A stretch of 64,000 nucleotides of DNA, from positions 41,167,062 to 41,231,061 of the forward strand of contig NC_134367.1 in NCBI RefSeq assembly GCF_035582795.1. The letters are read 5' to 3'. The translations under genes were made by a program, and so were the position numbers. Numbering within the stretch: the stretch's first letter is position 1; each line of letters starts with the position of its first letter. The notes below the pieces were generated by a model that was not told the origin of the DNA, searched no databases, and was given only the letters and a program-made list of their open reading frames with translations. Below, one piece after another: positions 1 through 13,227 of this stretch. This stretch comes from Mycteria americana. Its lineage: Eukaryota; Chordata; Aves; Ciconiiformes; Ciconiidae.

Positions 1-3000
1 TGCTGCTAGCCACAAAAGGCGCAGTCCCTTCCCTGTGCTGCCTATGGCATCCCACAAAGATTTCTGATTGTTCTGGGGTTTTTTTTCCTTACCTGCCACA
101 TACTGCAAGTATTAGGTTTTGGAAAAGGGTAATTTAACTCTGAGGCTAGCATCTGGCCTACTTTGACTCTATACCTAAGGTGTTAACCATCTTTGATATG
201 TTTCTGATAGTCCCTCTTTAGTGTGAGGTTTATAATCCTTATTTATACCCAGTTCTGATTTTCAGTGTGGATTTAAAAGTCAGTGACCTGGACCTTCAGC
301 CCGAAACTTTACCTTGAAGAATCTTATAATTTCCTTATATCAGTATGAATTTGATGCTGAGACACTTAGCTATTCTAGTGAGCACCTGAAGCCCTTCTGT
401 GACATTCCCTTTAAAACACTAAATCTGTCTGTCTGCAAGAAATGCTTATTTCTGGGTCAACTGACTAGATGGTTTCGTCTCATCCATAAAACCTGTTTTC
501 TGCTCTCCTGCTTCTAGCTGAACAACCTCACCATTCACATTTGGTGACTTTTCAGGTGTTGCATCTCATTTCTCAGTTACAAAGGACATTTCTAATAGCA
601 ATAATAATCTCTACTTCAATGTACCCTTTCCTATATTTTGAGGAAACTGATTTTCTGTATACTGTGGTATTATAAACACCTCCTTTGTACATAGGAATGA
701 AATTTTGAGACTTTTGAAATAAAGGTCATTGTAATAAAAGGAAATGAATTCTTAGAAAGGTTACCTGGACTAGAACATTTAATTGCATTAAACCTTTAGA
801 ACTGACTGTTGTGAGAAAATGACTGGGGACTCGACTCTCAAAATACTGTTTGGCAGGATACACATTGTCTTATGTTCCCAGCCTGACTTGATAAATGATC
901 TACATAAGCTGTTGTTTACAGACATAGCTTTAAATAGCCTTGGAAAGTGTCTCTTGAAGGTCCCAAACCTCTTCCTCAAAGGTCTAACATCTTACTTCTG
1001 ACTGCCAAATACTTGCTCTTTCTGGCTTGTGACTTTCACTGGCTGCAAGGATGGAGGAATCAAGATGCCAGCACTTGTTAGCTAATGTAAGCTAGCTAGA
1101 AGGTCTCCCTAACCATATTTTCTAGATTCAAAGCTTAATTCAGGGGTGTTCAACAGGTTTTCATAAAAAATTAATTCAAACAGAAGTGTTCTTAGATGGT
1201 GCAAGTAACGTGTGTGTGAGTAAATGCATTACTGCTGTGCTCATGCCCCATTCCCTTTAACCTAACTTCTAACCCAGGAGATATGGTGAGAACATGATAA
1301 GTATGTTCCTTTGTCCTCTGTGTCACCACAGTGAATCCTGGGCAGGCCACCTGGATACAAGCATATTCTTGCTTGTGAGTGCATGGTTATGAGAATGTGA
1401 GTGAAACCAATTTTGTTTTAAATCAAATTTGCCCATGAAATGTAATAGACAAGAAAAGAGCCCTTTGTGTTTGTGGAAGAGGAAGGTATAACACTGAAAA
1501 GGTACTGCAAACGGAAATCAATGCTTCTTCAAGTTTTTTCATTAGTTTGTCGTTATGTAGAACCAACACAGAAGGCTTTGCGTAACTGCACTCTCAAAGC
1601 CAATGTTCTCAATTCTCATTTAGCTAGATAAAAAAGGTGCCCTTTTTCTTTTGGGCACGGGCTCACAGTATTTAAGGCACTTTATGGCTAAGGTTGCTTT
1701 ACAATCTTTATAGTAACACACATGGGTGCAAGATAATGAGTTAGAAATGAATCATTTATACAGCTCACCTGGTACTTCAGCAGAAAAAGTATGAAAAATC
1801 CATAGCAGAAACTTCTGGAGGCTCTTGCCCAGTTATAGTAGGAGTTGCCATGGTTGAACATGTATGTAAGTCATCTGAAGATGGGCAGTCCTAGGAAAAG
1901 GAAAGTGTAGCTTATGGCACTTATGAAGAGGACCTTTATGAAGAGTTGCTGGCAAACACTACAGGAAAGTGTCAGAAAATATGGGAGGCCTGCAAACTCA
2001 CTAACCCAAAAGAGCCAGGGTGAATGTGTCTCTGGTATGTCAAAGCACTAAACTAGGCTTGAAATATTTTCAGCATTGGCAAGGCTAGTATCTCAATGCC
2101 AGCTGGGTCAGCACTGAAGCTCGAGTGTGAAAGTTCCTCAAGGTACTGCAGGGCTACAAGGCAGCATTAAAGATAGGATCCTTTGGGGGTAAGTCACAGT
2201 ACAGACTCTCCCCATTTGTACAAAAGGAGGGTTTTCTCATTAAAACTGGAAAGTTACTCTGGACGTGGAGCTACATGTTGAAGGCAGACTGTGCCCCTTC
2301 ACTTTCTGAATCAGGTAATAAAAGTACCCTCTCCTTGCTAAACAGTCATTAGCGTTGCCTTCAGGTAAGGCCACATTTTTCACAGAATGAAGTGTCCCAT
2401 AGTAAAATTGGATTAAAGAATTGTCCTCCCCACCCTCTTCTTTTATTCTGGCCCAACCGTTTGCTGTGGTGCTGTGAACTGGATCAGGGACCTGATTCGT
2501 CTTTAAAAGGGGAAAGTTGAGAGTCTAGGCAAGACAGATATATGTAGATCTTTTGTTATAAAACAGGACCTTTGCTCTTGATTCAATAGACAACAAGGTA
2601 AATGGTTGCTGGCATGTTTAATGCATTATCACCAGTCATGTGGGGAATGCAGAGGAGGAGCTGGCCACTGCTGTAATGTTGGTGTTAAGCTTTTCCTAAA
2701 CTCTTTCACGTCTGAGATTGACCCTATTTTGTTTTGTGGTTTTTTGTTTTTTGTTTTTTTTTTTTTACAAAACTTGTTTCTCCACTAGAAACTGAAAGTC
2801 ACATTAGTGATCACTTGTGAGTAATAACTTGGCTGAGTCTAGGTTTAAAGTTAACTACCTGAGGTGTGTTTCTTTACAGGGCAGCTCTTGAATTCCACAA
2901 CAGAAAATAAAACAAATTGTAAATGTGTTTGTCTTCTGACTTTCACCTATAAATATATTTAACCCAAACATTGCATCCTTGTGCTGATGAAGAAGAACCA

Positions 3001-6000
3001 GAAAGCAAAGACAACAGACGCCACCACTGTGATGAGGAAGAGGAGGCAGTTCAAGGAAATAAAAAATAGCTGCATCTCCCATTTCTTAATGTGTTTAATC
3101 AATATCAGAAAATAGCTGTTAAACCATTATTCTTGTAACCAGCTTATATTAGTTACCCATTCTATTTAGGGACTGATTAAATATGAATAGTAATTTGTCT
3201 ATGGATAACTGAGAATGGAAACTGGGTAACATTCAAGAATATATATACATTCAATAATATCCATCTCTTGGTTATTAAACAGATAGTGCTCTGTAAAAGA
3301 CTTGCTGACGTCTCCTGGATAAAGACTTCTAAATGGTTTGGAATACTCTATTTGTTAATGAGACAAATCTGATCTCCATCACAGACTGGACTGATTCTTT
3401 CTTCTATTACAAACCACGTTAGATGAAACTGATTGCTGTAGTCAAGAGCAGAGACTTCCCATGCCATCTCACAAACCATGTGAAAGAAACTGTGTTTCAA
3501 AGCATGACTTGGATAAGGCTGTAATATTCGGTTCAGTTCAGTAAGCTGAGCTTTATAAGTGAAAGACTGGAATTACTAACTTTACTGCCAAGTAAAAGTT
3601 CTTATGCTTTTAATTCTGCTGCCAAAAGGGGGCTGTATTGGCAGGGTACTGGAGAGTTGCTGGCTGACTTTGCTGGAAACGTTGCAATGTTACAGAAACC
3701 ACCAGCCACCCAGTCTGCTGCATATGGGACATGAACTGCAGTTCACTGACATTATTACTGGTCAATTAGAGATGCACCCATGTGACTGAGACCTTGATCT
3801 GTGTCTATGCTGTGCAAGATGACACATGCTCTTGCAGGCTTCCTAATCCTGAACTGAGCTCTGTAGAGACCATCCTCTGCAGGGCTTTCACTGAGGACAA
3901 TGAGGAGTTGGATTTCTTTCGTAGGATGACGTGGGGCCACTATAATCTTGCCAGAGGATTCTTGGGAAGCTGCCAAAAAAGACAGCAAAGTTTTCTTTTA
4001 TTCCATTCAGAAGGAAAATAACCTGGGATTCTCTACACACACCAGCAGAGCTCTTTCAGCACGTGCCCCAAGTCTTTGTAGCTTTAAACCCAAGGTTAAG
4101 ATGTTGGAACATGCACTGTTCAAAGATCCTCCTGAACAAAAAGCTTCTAATACTGTAAAAGCCTGAAAGCCTTAGCTTCATCTGTTCCTTTGCTTGGTTC
4201 TATCTAAGCAGCAATATGTTGAGTGACTTGGAGTAGGTCTTGAAAGTCTGGCAGTGGAAGAAGACATTCATGGTGTTGAAAGACTGCTTGAAAGAACTGA
4301 GCTCATTTGGAAGTGAATAATATGGGTTCAACTCTATAAGCCCTATAAGTTTCTAAAGCTTTTTTTTTTCTTTACTAAAATTACTTTTCCTTTGAGAATA
4401 CTAAAACTGCATATCTTTCTTTTCCTCTAGTTAAAAAAATGTTTTTTGAATACTGTAATCCTGAGCATAAAATCAGTACACATCTTATTTTAATTGCCTT
4501 GCAGCCTTACTTAGGACAAAAAGATCTGTACTTCTGCAATTTACTCATCTGTTCTCACCCAAACGCTGGCACAGGAAGCAGACTGGAAAACCTGAGAGGC
4601 ACGTTATTGTCTAAAGCCCAAGGGAACAGCAAGGACCATTACGACCCCACGGGGAGAATGGAAGCTGGTGTTACGTGGTGGCTTTTTCTTGGTTCTCAAT
4701 ATGTTCCTGGCAGGCCTCTTTCCTCTTGGACATGAATGTTTTGGTAAATCCAATTTATGGCATTAAGGAGTGTCTGAGTTCAAACGCGCTGTGCAGATTT
4801 GTCACTGTGAGCAAGGCTCCCAGCACTGCTGCAGATCTCCTTCCACAACTCCTGGCACTAATGCTCTTACAGCACCTTCTAGTGAATTATCTTTTAAAAG
4901 TTGGAATTGTTCTTCCTGTAAAAAGTCTTGCAGGCCTGATACTAACCGTAATGTGCTGGAAAAGCTGGATGTCAGCGGGTATCAGTGTGACTTCTTACTG
5001 AGGCTGGCAAAACTCTTCTCCTTTCCCCTTTCCTTCTAAGCTATCTTAATGAATCTGATGTGTGTGGACCAGAGAAATGGTGAGTCTGCTGAGACTGTCA
5101 AAAGGATTGACAAGAGTTTAGCAGCCACCTTCTTGAATGTATGCTGGAGGCAGGAACTTCCTGAAGAATATTTTGCAGCAGTGTCTTTCTCCCTCCCCCT
5201 GAAGTGACCGTCGTGCGGTGTCACTGTATGTGCACACACAGTATGTATGCAGAGGGGAGGCACAACATTTTTTTTTAAAGTATTTCAATGGTTTTGACTA
5301 ATCTGCTGGAGTCAGAATCAAGGAAACCAGAACCAGCACAGAAATGTGTGAAAGCTGGCAAACTAGCATCTTTGGGGAATTACAATACACATATACAGTC
5401 CTCTTAGCTTTATTTCACCCTCACATGCATCCCCACGCTGTATGCATAGCCCATTTTTCTTATCTGTTGTATTTTCTTCTTCTCTTCTTGGCTCCAAACT
5501 GTGGAGATGTTCACTCTGCTACTGTCAGTACAGATAAGAGGGAAACACCTTTCCTTTAGCTGCAGGCCTCTAGTTAGCCCCAAGTCTTCCACAGAACATG
5601 GAAACAGCTTTTTGCTTCACATGCTGGTCAGAAGCCCCTTCTGCAGCTCATTGCAAGATTGCTCCGAGTTACCAGCGTAGGGAATTTTTTACAAGCAAAG
5701 TAGTCCGATGACTGCCTCACCCCCCAGATAACCACAGATGTGGGTGCTAGGAATATCTGTCTTCATTAGAAGTAGGGGGTGCAATGCAGGAACAAAGCAA
5801 GAAGCTATTTCATGCCTGCCCTGAGTACAATAACATTCCAGTCTGGTATTGTGTAAATGTTTGATCTGCTGCTCTTATTTTAAGGTGTGGCTTGGGCAGG
5901 TTCTACTTGATTGGGACATAAAGAGGTTTACTGCCAGATATACCCATTGATATGTAGTTATTAACTCAAGCTTTTGGGGAAGTTTTACATTGTGGGTGTT

Positions 6001-8535
6001 TTTCAGGCGCTTCTAGAAGAAGTCTTTTGTAGAGAGGATACAGATCTTAGCAGGCTGTAAACTTATATAGTTTCTTTTGGTAGTCTATATTTATTTACCT
6101 ATTTAGATGTCTGTTATCTAGAATGCTGTGAAGCCTCCAGCGTAAGCAAGAAGTCAAAGAAATGACCAGTGGTCTTTCAGCAAAGCGTCCTTCTAGAGTT
6201 TCACAGGTACTTTTGAGAGCAGCTTGTGCATTCAGGGTTGTCCACAAAGCTTAAAAATAAGCTTTAATGCCAGTGTGGCCTTCCTTCAAAAACTCTTACT
6301 CTAGGAGGAAGAGGATATTCTTCAGGTGAAGTAAAAGGGGATGTCCTTTTGCAGAGCAGTAGAGCTGGCTGGAGGGGTTGAAGGTCTTCTGAGGTAAAGA
6401 ATTGCATCAAGTGCAGCCACCAGGCTTGGAACTGGCCTGAAAATCCTTGCTTTGCTCAGCGTCAATTTTTATAAATCTGTAAGTTACTGCTTTGACAGTG
6501 TAGATCAAAGCTCAATCCTGAATTCTGTCTTTGTGAAATACACTCGTGTCAATACTTAACGGGGGTTGTCTCTTAAACCTCAGCCTAGAGGCCACTTACA
6601 TTTTAAATTAATTCTATCCCTAATTGAACTTTGAAAAGAGGTTATGAAACCTGAAGTTTCAGAGTTATGTTTAAGTCCTAAATTGTCTTTAGGTTATAGC
6701 TTCCAGTGAAGCTGCAGGTAAAATCTCTGGAAGTTCTCAGCCTGGTGTGTGCAAGCTTGAAGACAGCTAATGGGATGTGTCTTTTATTAACACAGATTAA
6801 TCAGTCCTTCAAACACTATAGAATTTTACTATAAAACAAGAATTTTACAATCAGATTAAGTTGATAATTGAGAGACTAAAGGAACTATACTCACTTCAGA
6901 ATAGAGAAACTACATGCAATCGAGCTAGGAGCAGCATTTCAAGATCACCACTGCTTAAACATCAGCAATATGGTGACACACAAGAGGAGAGAATTAAATG
7001 AAGTGCAGAAAGGTGAACAAAGCCAGACTAGAGAAGAAGCCCACAGAAAACTAACTAAAGCCACAGAAGAAAAGCAGAACAAGAACTTCCTTGTCTGTCC
7101 TACAAAGCTGATCATACCCAGATGATCACCCAGATAACCCAGCTTAACTATTTCTAAGAACAAGTATCCTGTGTCCATTATTGGGGGGCTTAAGATTGAA
7201 ATAGCATGAAGTTGCACATGTATTAAGCTAGAACTAGCCATGAAGAATAGTATAAAGAGACTTGGTTGAACAGAGAGCATTATGCTTTATGGTTAGTTGG
7301 TTCAAAATTTGTTTCAGTGAGGTAATCCTGTTCAGTTTTCAAATGGAACAACACAGGGGTTCAGCTAGGCAAAGGAAATCAGATTGTAACAGAAACTATT
7401 GTGAGGCGCTTTTTTTTTGTGTATATATATTGTGTTTAAGGGTGTTTGTTTTAGCTCAAAAGACCACCTGACAACAAATCTAAATTGTCTTCTGAAGCAG
7501 AGCCAAATATTCTATAGCAGAGGAAAAAACCAAACTCAGATCTTTGGAGATTTTAGTGGATTATCTATAATACCTCTTCTCTCACGTGCAGAATGCCCAC
7601 AATTTGCAACACTGGTGTGGGATACTCATCTAGGTAGGTGAAAGTCCTTACGCCACCCTCAGAGCGGGATGTAAGTAGCTGTTTCAGGAGTCACAAGACT
7701 TGCAAAAGCTAAGAATTCTGAAAAGTGAATAAACTATATGCAGTTCAACCTTGAAAAGATTGCTTGGCTACAGCAGGAATGAAAATGAGAGATTCACTTG
7801 ACCTCCCTCTCGGTTACAAGATAGCAAGGGCACTTCTCCTGAGAGGCGAAGCACTGGCCATACCTTCTCTTGGCCCATGTCTGGGTGGGCAGAGGAGTTC
7901 ATTGTTGCTTGGGCTTGGATTGAAGATTTGGGCTACAAGGTAAGACCTAGAGTCTGAAAGGCAAAAACAGGAATGGAAATCGGGACAGGTCATTTCCCCA
8001 CCAGTGAGTGAGTTCTGCAAAGATAAAAGGAAGGCTGCAGTCAGTAGAGGCCCAAGTCAGGTATATGAAGTCTTTGTTTCTAATGCAGCCAAGTATAACC
8101 AGTTATCTAGTTAAAAGACATTTAAATACCTACTAGGAACTCTGGGAGATGTCAGTTAGGATGCTCTGGGCTTAAAGATATTTCTTGCAGCTCTCCACTT
8201 TTCTTGGCTGATGCTTCGGACCAAGACACCTATTAGCATGCTACCTCCCTTATGTGCGGGTATCCATATATGCATGTCAAGATGCATGTAACTTATTAGT
8301 AACCTTCCTCCTAGGCACCACTACAGATATCTGTAGGAGAAATTCTGATTAAAATGAGACTTAACGTTGACAAAAAACCAGGGTTGTTGTGTAGAAGTGT
8401 GGTCTGCTTCATGATGAGGGGGTTGTGGCATTGCCTGGTGACTCTCTGGAAATGATGACTACCTCTGACACTTCAAGGGAGCAGGGCATGCTCATGGCTG
8501 ATAGTAATGTCTTTTGCATCCTTATATCTCCACAG
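1..8535. other. Upstream intergenic stretch, no confident gene
   Basis: I find no exon here that I can name. The open frames are short and lack consistent splice sites. The stretch is AT-rich with T-runs (for example around 2740-2766). Two weak coding-like pieces exist. One is a lysine/glutamate-rich open segment at about 6883-7134 on the plus strand. The other is a segment ending at a good donor (gtaaga at 7943), which could belong to the candidate gene that follows. The syntenic upstream genes expected from mammals (SMIM8, C6orf163) were looked for by eye and not seen. Confidence 0.5.
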
Positions 8536-8605
8536 GGAACTGTTACAGAGGAAACGCCAGAGGAAGCAACTGGAACAGCTTTGGCAGCAAGAACTCAATG
8601 CGAAT
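8536..8605 (+). CDS. Candidate exon A of unrecognised coiled-coil gene
   Basis: The first base completes a codon begun in an unseen upstream exon, and 23 codons follow. The composition (Q, K, R, E, L, one W) is helical and unlike the surrounding intergenic translation. The acceptor has a good pyrimidine tract and the donor AAT|gtaggg is weak. Confidence 0.38.
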
Positions 8606-11600
8606 GTAGGGTTTTTCTTTTTGCTTTTTCCAAGTAGTCCTAGATGTTGCAAATGACCAGCTGGAAAGAGCTGCCCAGAACGAGGGTTTTTGAAAGCTGT
8701 TGCTTCACGTTATATTTCTCAGTAAAGCAATGTCTTGCTGCAGCACATGAGAGCACTTGTCTTCTCCATCTATTAATATTTAAAACTCTTTTAATCTGCC
8801 ATTAAGACTTACTGTGCTCAAACTGATTTGCCAGCATACCCATTTCTAACTGCCCCCAAACCGTAAAGGACAGGTATTCTCTTCTCAAAACCCTTCTGAG
8901 CTCTGTGCTGTGGTTGTGCACTGGAGTCAGTCTGCACATCTATATGGCTTCCAGCCTACGCTGTGATAAAGACTCAGAGAAAACTCCAGTTTCACTTCAG
9001 TTGTCTCCTTGTCATGGGAAGGAGCTGAATGGGAGGTCAGAGAGAGTCAGCGTGGTAAACTGTCCTAGCAAAGGACTTTAAAAATTTCTTACAAGACATG
9101 CCTTTGGTTCAAAGCAAAACCAACTGTCCTTCTCAAATGTTTGTGCATGCCAAGGAACAGGACTCCTGTCCTTGTTTCAGCAAGATGGACTTAATGACCA
9201 TGTCTAAGTCCTTTTCAGTCACATTTTGTTTCTGTGGTTAAATGGTTACTTCTACGTCACATGTTTTCTGTACTTGTAATTTCACAAATTGGTTTCCTAT
9301 CTCCTCAGGGTATTTTCTATCTAAATATTATTTTCATTTCTATTATCAAGATTAGCTGACATGCCAGATTGAAAAAACAATCACAGCTGGCCAGTGCTGT
9401 GTATCTGTAGAAAAGTCTTAGAATTCATTTCTAAACTAAAAGGTAAGAAGAAGTGCTAATTCAGCAATCCTTCTGGTTTTCTAAGAGTTACCAGGCATCC
9501 CATGAAGTTAAAATACCACTTTTTTTCCAGTCCTTAGTGCTGCTTTTGAAGATCACTACAAACAGGCACAGCTCTCTAAAGAGTTATTCTGCCAAGTATT
9601 CAGCACAAATTAACAGGATCTTAAGCCTTAATAGCTGCTCTAGGGGAGAGAAGCAGCACCGGGAATAGACTTGCTTTTGGGCAACAAAATTCGGAATTTT
9701 GGAGAAGGATTTGCAAATTTGTACATAACTGCAAGGGTATCCATTTGGTTCCCGGCTCATTTCTTGACACGGAGAAAACACTGCAGGGAGGGCTCTGGAG
9801 TAGTGTGGATAATAATCCTCTTGCCCTCCCTGTCTGATTCACTGATCATTCCCTTCCTTTCTGACAGATGAATGAAGAGCATCTTTATACATCAGTGAGC
9901 TGAGCGAGAAGTTAATTTACAAACTGTGGAATAATCACATTCCCATTATTAGTGCATTTTTTCTTCTCCACTAGTGGAGTCAGAGCCACAGCAGCATTTT
10001 TCCTGTAAGATTCTCTCTTTCATCTGTTTACTGGATAGTTGTGTTTCCATAACTTTGGAAGAAGTGCCTATAGCCTGAACTGAGAAGAAAGTCCTCAGTC
10101 CTGGATCTCCTGATGGATCCCATCAGTGTGGGGTGCTGCCCAGCAGTTGTTTCTTACACTTGTTCAGCTCATGGGAAAATTACTGTGTGGTTTGTTTGAT
10201 TTTTTTTTTTTTTTTTGCTTTTGCATACTGGTGGGATTTGAGGCTGTTGCAATGACTCATCTTAGCATTGCACAAGAAGGTGGTCTCCTGTAAAAAGAAT
10301 ATTAATGTTTCTGAATCATTATCATCTGTACAGCTACAAGGACGAGTTACTATCTAGCTAACCCATGAAACAGCAGTGTGTGCTTCTGGCCGAACTGCAG
10401 CTCTTTTGAAACATAACTCAGCAGGAATATATGGCAACTACTTGATCTATATCAAGTAGTATATGTTAAGTCCTGGGTCTAATTTTCAGCGGGTTTTTTT
10501 TGGAGGGATGATTAATGGAAAAAGCTCTTGATCTGTGTTATTTTTATTAATGCCTTTGACTGAAATGTTAATGCAATGTTAATATTGTTTAGGAGCCTTA
10601 GGTAGTGATTCATCTGAATACAGCTGAATAATGCATCTTTTGCAGGAGTTTCCAGTTGAGGCACTCAGTGATGGTATGTCTGGAATCTCTCTGCTCCCTC
10701 TGCATGGCAAATGCCAGAGCTATCAAGGTTTGAAGGACAAATAATTTTGCTCCGCACCCTTTTCTGTAACCTGGCAAATACACTGCATCCATTGTGCTTG
10801 CTAAAGGATCCAGGCTAACAATAGTGCATTTATTAACTGGGTTTCTATGCTTCTGTTGTTTTTTTTTTCCCCCAGAAATGCTCAAATGAAGGGTAAACCT
10901 TTTGTGCCAAGTTATCTGTGAATGAATTTTTTGATTTCTAAGTTAAAAGCCAAATTTGACTTCTTTGTCCAGCAAAATCTTGCTGCCTTGGTGACACTTT
11001 CACCCTGGGGACAACTGTCAGCTTCCCTGATCTGAGTTCCCTGTACAATGAGTAAGTCTAAGCTCCCTGCTAGGTACCCTCATATTGTAGTGGAAGTCTG
11101 ATATAGTGGGAATTAGGGGATACACAGCGCTAACATACCCAGACATCCCTTCTTTACTGCAGCAAAATGATGGAGCTGGGAGAAGAAAACAGAAAAGCAG
11201 TCTAACGTTCCTTTGCCATATTCTAAAAGGGATGCTCAAACCCTTAACGATACCCTAAAAAATTGCTATAGTTACCATCTGGGATTCCCTTACGTGTGAG
11301 CCATTAGTCTGCACTGTGCCTCAATGAGCCTGAAATGATATATACCTACTACTTATATAGCTTTCCAGGAGAGTCCTGGAAACTTAAAATAGCACTGCAC
11401 ACTCTTGTGTGAATGTGTCCTTAAAGCTGAACTGGTCAGCACTGTCAACCAGCAGCACGTGGTGCTCCAAGCAAGGCAGCACAAGCACAGAGGCCTCCAA
11501 TTGCTGATGTGCAGGCTTGAGGAGGAAGAAAGAATAAAAATTCTTGCATCAAAACATTCCCAGCTTCGAAACTCAGTTTTATTGTGAACTAACAGACAAA

Positions 11601-11690
11601 CTGAAGAAGGTGGCATGACACGTCTGCCCTTGCAATGTGGATTTCTGACTGTGAGACTTTTGCGTGTCTCCTTGGGAATAATAAAAGCCA
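8536..11690 (+). CDS. Candidate unrecognised gene: last three exons, coiled-coil-like protein
   Basis: I do not recognise this gene. Three segments fit one spliced plus-strand frame. Exon 8536-8605 follows the acceptor tatctccacag and ends before gtaggg. It encodes a strongly charged, Gln/Lys/Arg/Leu-rich helix containing RKQLEQLWQQEL. Exon 10646-10673 (28 bases) follows cttttgcag and ends at the good donor gtatgt. The terminal exon 11427-11587 follows gtccttaaag. It encodes a further charged helical segment containing RLEEEERIKILASKHSQLR and stops at TGA 11585-11587. The phases agree: 0 into 0, then 1 into 1. A canonical AATAAA lies at 11680-11685, 93 bases after the stop. About 85 C-terminal residues are covered. 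The 5' part is not found and may lie upstream or outside the window. The first donor and last acceptor are only moderate, so this could also be a decayed gene or chance. Confidence 0.4.
10646..10673 (+). CDS. Candidate exon B (28 bases) of unrecognised gene
   Basis: A micro-exon-sized open segment lies between a good acceptor (gcatcttttgcag) and a good donor (ATG|gtatgtctg). It reads EFPVEALSD plus one base and joins exon A and exon C without a frame break. Confidence 0.35.
11427..11587 (+). CDS. Candidate terminal exon C of unrecognised gene
   Basis: This exon gives 52 codons plus a stop after the phase-1 junction. The first part is Gln/His-rich and the second part (LEEEERIKI...) is a predicted helix. 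TGA lies at 11585-11587 and the AATAAA polyadenylation signal at 11680-11685, as expected for a short 3' UTR. Confidence 0.42.
11680..11685 (+). terminator. AATAAA polyadenylation signal of the candidate gene
   Basis: A canonical hexamer lies 93 bases downstream of the stop codon of the terminal candidate exon. It supports a real 3' end, although AATAAA is common by chance in AT-rich sequence. Confidence 0.4.
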
Positions 11691-12453
11691 GATAGATTGA
11701 GTGTATTTCCCTCTTGAAAGAGACAAGCTTTTCATTCTTGTATGAATACAGGCTTTCCTTGCACAGCTCCTTCGGAAGAACCAAGTGTAATCAAGCGTAT
11801 ATTAGTTTCTGCATCAAGGTGCAAGGTAGTTTCAGGACTCTGAAATGTAGCAAACAAAAACCTGCATCGCACAGCTTATGTTTTAACTTCAGAGATGAAG
11901 AAAGGGACAGTAACTCAACTTCTGCTTGGATCCCGCACTGTCAGCTGTAAATCCCTGCACTTATGTGTCATCTTCAAAGAGCTTTAGCTGGTGCCTTGCA
12001 TCGTTTGTGACAGCAGGAGACCTTCAGGCCAGAGGGCTGGTGCTCGCTCACAAGCAGGTCACCCAGTCAGAGGAGGCCTGAGCACAGAGAGAGGCTAACT
12101 GAGCTGGAAGGTCAACTTGATTAGTGTCTCTTTCAGACGAGCCATGAGTGAGAATGACTGGAGGATTAGTCATTGCAGAATCCCTTGGTGAATGTGAATG
12201 TGTTAGTGGAGCTCAGACAGATTCGTCCTCAGCCTAGCCTCTCCACTGAGCACAGGGCAATGGGTGAAGCTTCATAAGGCAACACTTTTTGCCTTCCCGG
12301 CAGCTGTGTCTTCTGGGGTGCAACTCTCCGGTCCCCTAATGTGACTGCCAAGTGCTCAGGCTGTGCCCTAAATTTGCCTCCTGAGTCACGTAGCTGGTTC
12401 TAGGTTGTTCCCCCTTCAGCTCTGAGGTGTAAAAGCACCCAGCTGCAACTTGG
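11691..12453. other. Intergenic, nothing recognised
   Basis: No exon, RNA gene or repeat family was recognised between the candidate gene's polyadenylation signal and the solo LTR. Confidence 0.5.
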
Positions 12454-13227
12454 TGTCACGGATGGAGCAAGACTGCACTTCACTCATAAGAGAGAAGCAA
12501 AAATATACTTTATTGATATAGAATAGGGTGTTAACAAAGTTCAGTGCGACAGTGTTTTAACAAGATTCGATGGCAAGGTACACTTGATTATTTACTGCAT
12601 AGAGGACAGGGTTAGACAAAACTGTCAGGGAGAACCTCCCGTTGAGTCATGAGGTTCGGAAAAGGATCCCCTTGCTTTCTAAACTCTTTCTCAGAGAGGA
12701 GTCTAGGTGCAGCTAGATCCAGTCCTAGTCCCAGACTTGGTCAACGGTTTATGTCTAAAGGATTATATGTGTGCAATCAATCCTTTATATCACTTGGCTA
12801 AGATTTCAAAGTTTAGCGTGCTATTAGTCACTTACCGAGGATCTGTTGCAGCAAGGAATCTCTCAACCTCGACGAGTAACCTTGAGAGGCGTCCCTGCCC
12901 AAGGGGAGATCCTGGCGTGCAGCCTGCGGCCGTGCAGGAGAGCTCCAAGGGCTCTTGGGCTGCTCACTATTTATGGGGGTAAGATGATTGACCCACAGCC
13001 ATATTTGCATACCAACCACAGATTTTAGTTTCTTCGGTGGGCGCATCGCACACTAGCCCTTGGCTATTGTGTTGTTATCTGTCTCCCGAATCCACTTTGA
13101 GCCGGATGGAGCCATCATGACCAGATCGCATCCATTACGACCACCACTGGTGGTTATCACCTGAGCAGGGTTGCAGGAGATAAAGGTCAGGAGCGGGGGA
13201 AGCACACCATCACACTTTGTCCCCACA
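12454..13227 (-). mobile_element. Probable solo LTR of an avian endogenous retrovirus
   Basis: On the minus strand this block starts TGTGGGGAC and ends CCGTGACA, giving the 5'-TG...CA-3' ends of an LTR about 774 bases long. It has a promoter-like CATAAATAG (plus strand around 12968-12976) and an AATAAA (minus strand, 12509-12514) about 55 bases before the 3' end, the usual U3-R-U5 order. The flanks CTTGG and CTGG could be a degraded short target duplication. No primer-binding site, gag, pol or env follows, so I call it solo. The ends are approximate and the family is not named. Confidence 0.6.
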
